From Candidatus Caldatribacterium californiense OP9-cSCG (lineage in GTDB: Bacteria > Atribacterota > Atribacteria > Atribacterales > Caldatribacteriaceae), in NCBI GenBank assembly GCA_000353875.1, contig APKF01000019.1:1-44084 (forward strand): a stretch of 44,084 bases of DNA, read 5' to 3'. Numbering within the stretch: position 1 is the first letter of the stretch; each line of letters starts with the position of its first letter. The notes under the pieces were generated by a model. That model was given only the letters and a program-made list of their open reading frames with translations. It searched no databases and was not told the DNA's origin. This document shows, in pieces, positions 1 to 6,869 of the stretch. A program made the position numbers and the translations under genes.

Positions 1-1143
1 TGCGCCAACCCGGATGACAGCAACCCCGCGGGTGAGCCGCCCCAGACGTTCCTCGAGCTTCTCCCGGTCGTAATCCGAGGTGGATTTCTCAATCTGGACA
101 CGAATCTGCCGGACTCGTTCCTCAATATCCCGCCTTTTCCCCTTCCCCCCGACAATCACCGTGGTATCCCGGGTAACCCGAACCTTCTCTGCCTGACCAA
201 GGAGCTCGAGCGGAACTTTCTCGAGTTTCATCCCCAGGTCCTGGAGAATGACCTGTCCCCCAGTGAGCACCGCAATATCTCCCAGAATTTCTTTCTGTCG
301 TTCTCCAAAAGCAGGTGCCTTGACTGCCGCAACCTGCAGCACCCCCCGGAGCTTGTTGACCACAAGGAGGGCGAGGGCCTCGCCGTCAATCTCCCCCACA
401 ATGCAAAGCAGAGGACGACCTGTCTGGAAAACCCGCTCAAGGAGTGGGAGAAGCGTTGCGGCGTTGCGAATCTTGTAATCGGAGATGAGGATGAAGGGAT
501 GTTCAAGGAGGACTTCTCCTTTCTCGGGATCTGTCACAAAGTATGGGGAAACAAAACCCCGGTCAAACTGCAGACCCTCAACCACTTCAAGGGTGGTCTC
601 AACACCTTGAGAATCCTCGATGGTTACCACACCGTCTCTCCCCACCCGCTCCAACGCCTCGGCCACAAGCCCTCCCAGGAACTCGTCTTTTGAAGCCACA
701 GAAGCCACCTGGGCCACGTGCTTTTTCTCCACAACCGGAACGCTCCGTTCCCGAAGTTTCCGCACCACCGCGTTCACGGCTTTTTCCATTCCGCTTCTGA
801 GAAACACCGGGCTGTGAAGGGAAAGGAGGGCCTTCATCCCCTCTTCCACCAGTCTTTGAGCCAGAACAACAGCCGTTGTGGTTCCATCCCCCACGACATC
901 GTTCGTCCTTACCGCAACCTCCCTGAGGATCCTGACGCCCACGTTCTGAAAAGCGTCATGGACCTCGATATCCCGAGCCACAGTGACCCCGTCGTTTGTG
1001 ACGAGAGGAAAACCCCAGTCCTTCTCAAGGAGCACGTTTCTCCCCCGTGGTCCTAAGGTGAGTCGCACCACCCCGGAAAGCGCTTCAATCCCCTCCCGGA
1101 GGGCCTGACGGGCTTCGCTACCAAAAAGCAAAGTCTTCGCCAC
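1..1143 (-). CDS. groEL: Chaperonin GroEL, 3' end beyond window
   Basis: 60 kDa chaperonin subunit: forms double rings that refold cytosolic proteins with ATP and a GroES lid. 381 residues are visible, ending at the GVAVIRVGA strand, so about 160 residues (rest of the intermediate and equatorial domains) lie outside. Visible motifs: LGPRGRNV (about 30-37), NDG with the catalytic Asp51, GDGTTTA (about 85). The start is GTG at 1143 because AGAGGTG lies 6 nt upstream and it gives MAKTLLFG, the usual GroEL N-terminus; an ATG at 1176 has no SD. The residue before the catalytic Asp is Asn, where E. coli has Lys51. No groES precedes it: the upstream neighbour is tsaD, 65 bp away, and there is no CIRCE inverted repeat. 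It may be a secondary GroEL copy, or groES may lie elsewhere. Confidence 0.93.
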   Translation of the reverse strand, partial: MAKTLLFGSEARQALREGIEALSGVVRLTLGPRGRNVLLEKDWGFPLVTNDGVTVARDIEVHDAFQNVGVRILREVAVRTNDVVGDGTTTAVVLAQRLVEEGMKALLSLHSPVFLRSGMEKAVNAVVRKLRERSVPVVEKKHVAQVASVASKDEFLGGLVAEALERVGRDGVVTIEDSQGVETTLEVVEGLQFDRGFVSPYFVTDPEKGEVLLEHPFILISDYKIRNAATLLPLLERVFQTGRPLLCIVGEIDGEALALLVVNKLRGVLQVAAVKAPAFGERQKEILGDIAVLTGGQVILQDLGMKLEKVPLELLGQAEKVRVTRDTTVIVGGKGKRRDIEERVRQIRVQIEKSTSDYDREKLEERLGRLTRGVAVIRVGA

Positions 1144-1182
1144 AATGTTCACCTCTTCGTCCTCGTCAAAACGCATGCCAGA

Positions 1183-1212
1183 ATAATACCGCAGAGTATC
1201 TCGAGAATTCAA
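1183..1212 (-). promoter_or_regulatory. Putative groEL promoter
   Basis: Reading on the minus strand, TTGAAT (1207-1212) and TATTAT (1183-1188) are separated by 18 bp, giving a 5' leader of about 33 nt before the GTG of groEL. The -35 box overlaps the tsaD stop codon. It would allow groEL to be expressed apart from the tsa genes. Confidence 0.45.
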
Positions 1213-2237
1213 CCGGACCCCAGGGAGAGCTGGGGAAGGGGATCAATCGCCAGAGAATCTCGCCTTCCCCTGAGGAAATGGAAAAGACCACAGGCGGCAA
1301 TCATAGCCGCGTTATCCGTGCACAGCGCCTGGGACGGGAAAAGCACCTGAACCCCCCGTTGCTTTCCCTCCTCTTCCATGACCTCCCGAAGGCGACGGTT
1401 CGCCGCCACCCCTCCCCCCACAACGAGCGTTGGATACGCCGTACGTTCCACCGCCTGGAAAGCCTTTTTGACCAGACTGCGAACCACGCTCTCCTGAAAA
1501 GAGGCTGCGAGGTCCCGAAGGAGACGCTCGTCGCGTTTTTCCTCGGGAGAGAGCTGCGAGAAAAACCTCGCCACAGCAGTCTTTAGACCGCTGAAGCTGA
1601 AATCCAGGGTATCCTCATCCTCAAGCCCGCTTCGGAAGAAAAAGCGTTTCCCATCCCCTTCTCTGCTCAGGCGGTCGATCACCGGACCCCCCGGGTACCC
1701 AAGGCCAAGAAGCCGGGCTACCTTGTCGTACGCCTCACCGGCGGCATCGTCCCTTGTCCTCCCAAGCAAAACATAGTTCCCCCAGTCCCGAACGGCAAAA
1801 AGCTCGGTATGCCCTCCGGAAACGATGAGTGCCACAAAGGGAGGATTTGCAGAGGGGTTATCGAGGCGTACGGCAAAAAGATGCCCTTCCAGGTGATTGA
1901 CCGCCACAAGGGGCTTTTCAAGAGCAAAAGCCAGGGCTTTCGCCAGGCACATTCCCATAAGGAGCGATCCCAGAAGCCCCGGTCCCTGGGTCACAGCCAC
2001 AAGACCAATGTCACGGAGGGTGACCCCAGCTTCCTTTAGAGCAGTGTGGAGGATTGAGGGAAGCACCTCAAGATGGCGCCTTGAGGCGACCTCGGGAACG
2101 ATACCCCCAAACGCCCGGTGAACCTCGACCTGACTCGAAACCACATTGGAACGGATTCTGAAATGCCCATCGACCACCGCCACACAGCTATCGTCGCAGC
2201 TCGTTTCAATCCCCAGAATCAGAAACTCTTCGCTCAT
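1209..2237 (-). CDS. tsaD: tRNA N6-adenosine threonylcarbamoyltransferase TsaD
   Basis: Catalytic subunit that, with TsaB and TsaE, transfers the threonylcarbamoyl group to A37 of ANN-decoding tRNAs (t6A); cytoplasmic. 342 residues, the normal family length. Visible motifs: ETSCDDSCVAVVDG at the N-terminus, the metal-binding NHLEGH, the ASKHA loop SGGHTEL, and GEAYDKVA. The ATG at 2237 is chosen because AAGGAGG sits just upstream; the frame stays open for 30 further codons without a better start. It overlaps the end of rimI by 32 bp, so translation is probably coupled. The neighbours tsaB, tsaE and rimI are the classical partners. Function is certain from the motifs. Confidence 0.97.
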   Translation of the reverse strand: MSEEFLILGIETSCDDSCVAVVDGHFRIRSNVVSSQVEVHRAFGGIVPEVASRRHLEVLPSILHTALKEAGVTLRDIGLVAVTQGPGLLGSLLMGMCLAKALAFALEKPLVAVNHLEGHLFAVRLDNPSANPPFVALIVSGGHTELFAVRDWGNYVLLGRTRDDAAGEAYDKVARLLGLGYPGGPVIDRLSREGDGKRFFFRSGLEDEDTLDFSFSGLKTAVARFFSQLSPEEKRDERLLRDLAASFQESVVRSLVKKAFQAVERTAYPTLVVGGGVAANRRLREVMEEEGKQRGVQVLFPSQALCTDNAAMIAACGLFHFLRGRRDSLAIDPLPQLSLGSG

Positions 2238-2727
2238 CCCTTTCCTCCTTGAAATCCTTCCGCATGATGAGCGCGTCCTCTCCATCGGCATAGTACCTCG
2301 ACCGTACCCCCACCACCCGGAAGCCAAACTTCCGGTAGAGATTCTGAGCCCTGGTATTGCTCACCCGGACTTCCAGAAGCACGTAACGACACCCACAAGC
2401 CTGGGCGTACTCAAGGGCGTATCGAAAGAGCCTTTTCCCGAAACCTCTCCCCCGGTACCGGGGGTGGATGGCAAAGGTTGTAACGTGCCCCTCTTCCCAC
2501 AGAATCCAGAGGCCGATGTACCCGATGACCCTGCCCTCAAAAAGCGCTACGAAATACGAGGCGACCTTGTTCGAAAGCTCGGTGAGGAAGAGCGAATACG
2601 ACCAGGGTTGAGAGAAGGACCGCCGCTCAATTGCCACCACATAGGGCAGGTGGTGCGTCCGCATTTCCACAATCCGAAAATCACCGTCGTCAACGAGAAC
2701 CTTATCGTTCGAAAACCCTGGATCCAT
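2206..2727 (-). CDS. rimI: GNAT N-acetyltransferase, RimI-like
   Basis: GNAT-fold acetyltransferase of the RimI type, which acetylates the N-terminal residue of ribosomal protein S18 in known bacteria. Evidence: the acetyl-CoA loop RYRGRGFGKR, IERRSFSQPW near the N-terminus, and VSNTRAQNLYRKFGF with YYADGEDALIM near the C-terminus, all typical of RimI. The chosen ATG gives 173 residues, about 20 more than the family mean; no strong SD is visible, and an internal ATG at 2664 is an alternative. It overlaps tsaB by 26 bp and tsaD by 32 bp, inside the tsaE-tsaB-rimI-tsaD block. The exact protein substrate cannot be read from the sequence. Confidence 0.88.
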   Translation of the reverse strand: MDPGFSNDKVLVDDGDFRIVEMRTHHLPYVVAIERRSFSQPWSYSLFLTELSNKVASYFVALFEGRVIGYIGLWILWEEGHVTTFAIHPRYRGRGFGKRLFRYALEYAQACGCRYVLLEVRVSNTRAQNLYRKFGFRVVGVRSRYYADGEDALIMRKDFKEERDERRVSDSGD

Positions 2728-3367
2728 AGAGGGGCAACATGGTAAAGACGTTCTCAAAACTCCCCCTTTCCCCCCGCTCCCGGGACAGCGCCACAAGCTC
2801 AAGGGGGTTGGGAACTGCAAGATCGGGATGGAGACACGAAAGACCAGCTTTCCCAAATTCTTCGGAGAGGTCTTCCCAGGGAGTCACAACCAGAACGCCC
2901 GTCTTCCCTGCGTACCGAGCAACGAATTCCTCCGGAGAGCCTACCTGGGGTGGAGCGGCAAGGCGGGTCGAGGGAAAGGGGAATTCAGACCAGAAAATCT
3001 CTCCTCTCCGGTGGAAAATCACCGGAACAATAATCCCAAAGGACGAAGCCACGTGGAGTCTCCGGACCTGACTCGCCAGAAGCTCAAGAACCGAGAACCC
3101 CAGAAGAGGTACCCGGAAAGCATAGGCCAGGCCCTTCGCAACCATGTTGCCAACCTTGACCCCAGTGAACGACCCGGGACCAAGACCGACGAGAATGTAT
3201 TCCAGGCGCTCCCTCAGGGGGAAGCGGTCCTGTATCACCCTAAGGTACTCTAAAAGCAGGAGGGAATGTTCCATCCTCGTATAGTGGACCACCTGGAAAA
3301 GGACCTTTTCCCCCTCCACGGCGGCCACACCAAGCCAGGGAGTGCTGCTGTCAAGGGCGAGAATCAT
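2702..3367 (-). CDS. tsaB: t6A biosynthesis protein TsaB
   Basis: Inactive TsaD paralogue that dimerises with TsaD and scaffolds the TsaBDE complex for t6A tRNA modification. 221 residues. The N-terminus ILALDSSTPWLGVAAV and the family-specific GLGPGSFTGVKVG (about 70-82) identify it. The ATG at 3367 is preferred over an upstream start because it begins exactly at the family N-terminus with GGTGG just before it. It overlaps tsaE by 17 bp. The C-terminal half is divergent, as is normal for TsaB. Confidence 0.95.
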   Translation of the reverse strand: MILALDSSTPWLGVAAVEGEKVLFQVVHYTRMEHSLLLLEYLRVIQDRFPLRERLEYILVGLGPGSFTGVKVGNMVAKGLAYAFRVPLLGFSVLELLASQVRRLHVASSFGIIVPVIFHRRGEIFWSEFPFPSTRLAAPPQVGSPEEFVARYAGKTGVLVVTPWEDLSEEFGKAGLSCLHPDLAVPNPLELVALSRERGERGSFENVFTMLPLYGSRVFER

Positions 3368-3809
3368 TCCCACCACCCGAATGGGTAACCCGGATATGCC
3401 GTACGCAATCGTCGACAATGCCAATCTGCACCCAGAAAAACGGAGGAGGGAAAAAGGAGAGGAACTTCTCTCCCCACTCTACTACCACGATGCCCCCTCT
3501 CTCCAGGTATTCGGAAAAGCCGAGATCCACGACCTCTTCCCACCTGCTCAGGCGGTAGCAATCCATGTGGTACAGAGGACAGGGCTTCCCGGAATACTCG
3601 TGAACCAGGGAGAACGTTGGACTGCGCACCTCGTCTTCCGGTATCTCCAGAGCCTGGGCCATACCCTTGACGAAAACCGTCTTCCCCGCTCCAAGTTCTC
3701 CGGAAAGGAGAACAAGGACAGGGGGTCTGCAGAACTCAAGGACGAACTCTCTTCCCCGCCTTTTCGTCTCTTCAGGGCTTTCGGTCCACCAAAACGCCAC
3801 TTCCCTCAT
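3351..3809 (-). CDS. tsaE: t6A biosynthesis ATPase TsaE
   Basis: Small P-loop ATPase that resets the TsaBD complex during t6A synthesis. 152 residues. Walker A GELGAGKT lies at about 37-44, followed by the family motifs SPTFSLVHEY and LYHMDCYRL, and VVVEWGEK near the C-terminus. The ATG overlaps the alr stop codon as TGATG, so it is probably translated by re-initiation; no separate SD is evident. First of the tsaE-tsaB-rimI-tsaD block. Confidence 0.95.
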   Translation of the reverse strand: MREVAFWWTESPEETKRRGREFVLEFCRPPVLVLLSGELGAGKTVFVKGMAQALEIPEDEVRSPTFSLVHEYSGKPCPLYHMDCYRLSRWEEVVDLGFSEYLERGGIVVVEWGEKFLSFFPPPFFWVQIGIVDDCVRHIRVTHSGGGNDSRP

Positions 3810-4930
3810 CAGACGAACACGCGATGACGTATCCTTCCGAAACTACAGAGAACCTCATGGGGGATTGTCTTTCCCCGGCGCGCAACCTCTTCAACCCGTA
3901 TCTCCTCCTCACCATCCCTCCCGATAAAGGTGACCACGTCCCCCTTCTCCACTCCCTCGATATGAGTTACATCAACCATCACCTGGTCCATGGAGATCAT
4001 CCCAATGACTGGAGCCCTCTTCCCGTGAACCAGCACCTCGAGATTGTTGGAAAGAGCCCGGAATAGCCCCTGGGCGTACCCCAGGGCGACAACCGCCACT
4101 CTCGACACCCGCGAGGTCACGAATGTCCCCCCGTAGCCCACCCGGAAACCAGGAGGGAGAACCTTAACGAGCTTCACCCGAGCCCGGACGCTGGTGACGG
4201 GCTTCAGACCAAGCGATTTCACAAGCTCCGGTTCTCCGTTTGGGGACACCCCAAAAAGAGCAATACCGATCCGGTTCAGCACAAGGCGCATATGGGGAAA
4301 CGCAAGAAAGGCTGCGCTATTCGCACAGTGGTACTCCAGGGATTTTCCCCAGAACCCCCAGCGCTTCAGGAAAGCCAGAAATTTCTGAAATTGCCACTCT
4401 GTGTACTCCGGATCTTTTTCGGCGCTTGAGAAATGCGTCATCACACCGCACAGAGTAACAGCAGGCGAAAGGAACATTCTCTCAAGAAAATCACGGGTAA
4501 AGTTGCAGGGAAGGCACCCCAGCCTCCCCATCCCGGTGTCTACTTTAAAGTGAAAGCGGGCAGTCTTTCCCTGCCGCTCTGCGGCCTTGACCAGGCTCTC
4601 GAACTCCTCTTTCTGCGAGACAACGGGAACAAACCCCTCAGCAACGATGGCCTCAGCCTCCCAGGGGAAAAACCCCCCGAGGATATAGATATCACCCTCA
4701 ATACCAGATCTTTTAAGCTCAAGGGCTTCCTCCAAAGAAGCCACGCCGAATTTCCGAAGGCCCAGTGAGGAAAGCAAGGTAGCAGTAGCCACCCCATGGC
4801 CATAGACCTGGGATTTCACCACCCCCATGATGTCTCCCCGGGGAGAGGCTAGCTGTCTGAGCACCAGGAGGTTATGGGCAAGATGCTCCCGAGAAATCTC
4901 CATCCAGAAATGAAAGCTCCCATGTTCCAT
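3809..4930 (-). CDS. alr: Alanine racemase
   Basis: Fold-type III PLP racemase, expected to make D-alanine for peptidoglycan. 373 residues, normal length. The PLP lysine is Lys39 and the YGHG motif follows at 43-46. The second catalytic Tyr is in VGYGGTF, and MGRLG and MISMDQ are present. Oddity: the usual K-A-(D/N)-A-Y-G-H-G reads K-S-Q-V-Y-G-H-G, so three residues next to the catalytic lysine differ while the catalytic ones remain. The ATG at 4930 has AAGGTGG upstream and overlaps the nnrD end by 59 bp. Coupled to tsaE by TGATG. A different amino-acid preference is possible; a second racemase-like gene lies at 10.8-11.9 kb. Confidence 0.92.
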   Translation of the reverse strand: MEHGSFHFWMEISREHLAHNLLVLRQLASPRGDIMGVVKSQVYGHGVATATLLSSLGLRKFGVASLEEALELKRSGIEGDIYILGGFFPWEAEAIVAEGFVPVVSQKEEFESLVKAAERQGKTARFHFKVDTGMGRLGCLPCNFTRDFLERMFLSPAVTLCGVMTHFSSAEKDPEYTEWQFQKFLAFLKRWGFWGKSLEYHCANSAAFLAFPHMRLVLNRIGIALFGVSPNGEPELVKSLGLKPVTSVRARVKLVKVLPPGFRVGYGGTFVTSRVSRVAVVALGYAQGLFRALSNNLEVLVHGKRAPVIGMISMDQVMVDVTHIEGVEKGDVVTFIGRDGEEEIRVEEVARRGKTIPHEVLCSFGRIRHRVFV

Positions 4931-5236
4931 CTTCTACCACCTTTCGTGCCGCATCGAGTCGTTCGGCAATCTCATGGGCAACAATGGAGGTTCTCCCTTC
5001 CCTGCGCAGGATGTCTCCTGAAAGCCCGTGGAGAAACACCCCGCAGAGCGCACCGCTTATCGCATCAAGGCCTTGTGCCATGAATCCACCGATGAGTCCT
5101 GCCAGAACGTCTCCACTTCCTGCTGTAGCCAGAAGCTCGTTCCCTGTAGGGTTCACGAAGATGTCCCCCTCGGGACTCACCACGAGAGTCCCCGGCCCCT
5201 TAAGGACCACGACGCATCCGAAAAAAGAAGCGATAT
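4872..5236 (-). pseudogene. nnrD: C-terminal part of NnrD domain, out of frame
   Basis: C-terminal half of an ADP/ATP-dependent NAD(P)H-hydrate dehydratase domain. It reads VVVLKGPGTLVVSPEG, then NPTGNELLATAGSGDVLAG with the nucleotide-binding GSGD, then HGLSGDILRREG. It is in a different frame from the NnrE-NnrD N-terminal part just upstream. Adding one base in the run around 5220-5241 restores a single protein of about 535 residues: either in CCGGG at 5237-5241, which recreates AARDIASFFGC, or in the A6 run (T6 on the coding strand). The remainder is intact, so this is either a very recent mutation, a sequencing or assembly error, or recoding by slippage. Confidence 0.8.
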
Positions 5237-6484
5237 CCGGGCAGCCTGCACCTTCCACTCGCTGACCTCCTGCACAGGCCTGGCCAGAAGGCGAGCCGCC
5301 TCGCCCACGTGAGGCGTCACAACCCACCCGACGAGTTTCCCCTCCCACCGCTTGCGATGTTCAGCGATAACATTCAGCGCGTCGGCATCGAGCACACCCT
5401 TTGCCGAAGTGTGCTCAAGGAACTGCTCTAAGAAACGCCGCACCCCTTCACTCATCCCAAGACCCGGCCCGACCACAACACCCGAAACCTTCCGGGCCTC
5501 AAATCCCCGGAGAATCGCCTCAACGTCGTGTTCCCCATAGCTCCAGTCAGGACGTGCCGAAGACGCAAGAGTCACCCCCACAACCTCAGGGAGGCTGGTT
5601 CGCACCGCCAGAGAAAGCTCTGCAGGCAAAGGCCACACCACCATGCCTGCACCACTCCGATAGGCTCCTTGAGCAACCAGCATCCCCGCACCGAGCATGG
5701 CCGAAGACCCAGCAACAACCCCCACCACACCGGCAGAAATCTTGTGGGTTGACCACGACCGCCGGGGAAGAAGGGCACGGACATCCGAAGGAAGCACCAG
5801 GTACCCATCGGCCCTTTCGTTTCCCCCAAAGGACAGGGGCACGCCGATGGGGTACACCCTGATGCTTCCCGCATACGCTCTTCCCGGATATAGGACAAGG
5901 CCCCTCTTGAGGAAACCAAAGGTCACTGTGAGATCCGCCCGCACCGCCTCGCCGAGAACTCGACCGTCGCTGGCGTCCACCCCGGAAGGGACGTCAACAG
6001 CTACGACGAACTTTCTCGTCGCCCCATTGATACACCGAATCACCTCCCGGTGCACTCCCTCGACTTCCCGGGTAAGGCCCGTCCCAAAGAGGGCATCGAC
6101 AATCAGCGTGTCCTCCTCAAACCGGACATCGCCGGAAGAGGAAACCACCTGCACAGGAAGGCCAAGTGCTGTAAGGACGGCGTAATTGTACTGGGCGTCT
6201 CCCCTGAGGTTCTCCGGAGAACCCACAAGGTACACCCTGGGGGGATTCTCGGGATGCGCCACGAAAAGGTGGCGGGCCACCACCATCCCATCGCCTCCGT
6301 TGTTCCCTGTCCCGCACACGATGGCTACCCGCTGCAGCGATGGTCTTTCCCGCAGAACAGAGAGCACCTCAGACGCCACCGCCCTTCCGGCATTTTCCAT
6401 AAGTAAAAGGGTCCCCAGGCCGAAGCGTTCACAGGCGCTTTTCTCCCGCTCCTGCATGGTCTTCGCTGTGGCAAGCTCAATCAC
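5177..6484 (-). CDS. nnrE: NAD(P)HX epimerase fused to N-terminal part of dehydratase (frameshifted)
   Basis: Repairs hydrated NAD(P)H: the N-terminal YjeF_N domain epimerises NAD(P)HX and the C-terminal carbohydrate-kinase-like domain dehydrates it. The GTG at 6484 follows GGGGGAGGG and gives VIELATAKTMQER; it overlaps the acpS end by 8 nt. YjeF_N features: LLLMENAGRAV, GTGNNGGDG (about 65-73), DALFGTG, AVDVPSGVDA. The dehydratase half starts near LLPRRSWSTHKISAG and continues through GPGLG and VLDADALNV to VTPHVGEAARLL. The frame then breaks near 5230 and ends after junk residues (LRGRGLSW). As sequenced the dehydratase lacks its GSGD catalytic segment, which is encoded in the next frame (4872-5236). 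Confidence 0.9.
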   Translation of the reverse strand: MIELATAKTMQEREKSACERFGLGTLLLMENAGRAVASEVLSVLRERPSLQRVAIVCGTGNNGGDGMVVARHLFVAHPENPPRVYLVGSPENLRGDAQYNYAVLTALGLPVQVVSSSGDVRFEEDTLIVDALFGTGLTREVEGVHREVIRCINGATRKFVVAVDVPSGVDASDGRVLGEAVRADLTVTFGFLKRGLVLYPGRAYAGSIRVYPIGVPLSFGGNERADGYLVLPSDVRALLPRRSWSTHKISAGVVGVVAGSSAMLGAGMLVAQGAYRSGAGMVVWPLPAELSLAVRTSLPEVVGVTLASSARPDWSYGEHDVEAILRGFEARKVSGVVVGPGLGMSEGVRRFLEQFLEHTSAKGVLDADALNVIAEHRKRWEGKLVGWVVTPHVGEAARLLARPVQEVSEWKVQAARISLLFSDASWSLRGRGLSW

Positions 6485-6869
6485 TGCTTTTCCCTCCCCC
6501 GACGATTCCCACCGCCACCGCAACGACCACATCTCGCGAGTGCGAGAAAGAAAGACTGATTCTCCGGAACACCTCGCCACCTTGCGCCACAAAAACCCGT
6601 GGCTCTCCCGTGGACGCGTGGAGAATCGTGATATCCCGAAAGCCCAGAGAATATCCCTGCTGCAGGAAGAGCTTCTTCACCGCCTCCTTGCTGGCAAAGA
6701 GCGCCGCGACCCCTTCCTGCCACCTCCTCATCCCCTTCCCCCGGTAGTAGGCAAGCTCCTCCGGGGAAAAGAGGCGCTGGAGGAATCGTTCACCAAAGAG
6801 GGAGAGAACCCGGGCAATCCGTGCAATCTCCACCACGTCAACGCCTACAAAAGCTCCACCATCGCTCAC
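6477..6869 (-). CDS. acpS: Holo-[acyl-carrier-protein] synthase
   Basis: Transfers 4'-phosphopantetheine from CoA to a serine of acyl carrier protein, switching on fatty-acid synthesis. 130 residues, typical of AcpS trimers. Motifs: GVDVVEIARI with the Mg-binding Asp, FASKEAVKK with the catalytic Glu, and LSFSHSRD. The start is GTG, overlapping the stop of the EF-G-like gene as GTGA, so it depends on translational coupling. AcpS next to NnrE and Alr is a gene order known from many bacteria. Confidence 0.95.
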   Translation of the reverse strand: MSDGGAFVGVDVVEIARIARVLSLFGERFLQRLFSPEELAYYRGKGMRRWQEGVAALFASKEAVKKLFLQQGYSLGFRDITILHASTGEPRVFVAQGGEVFRRISLSFSHSRDVVVAVAVGIVGGGKSSD

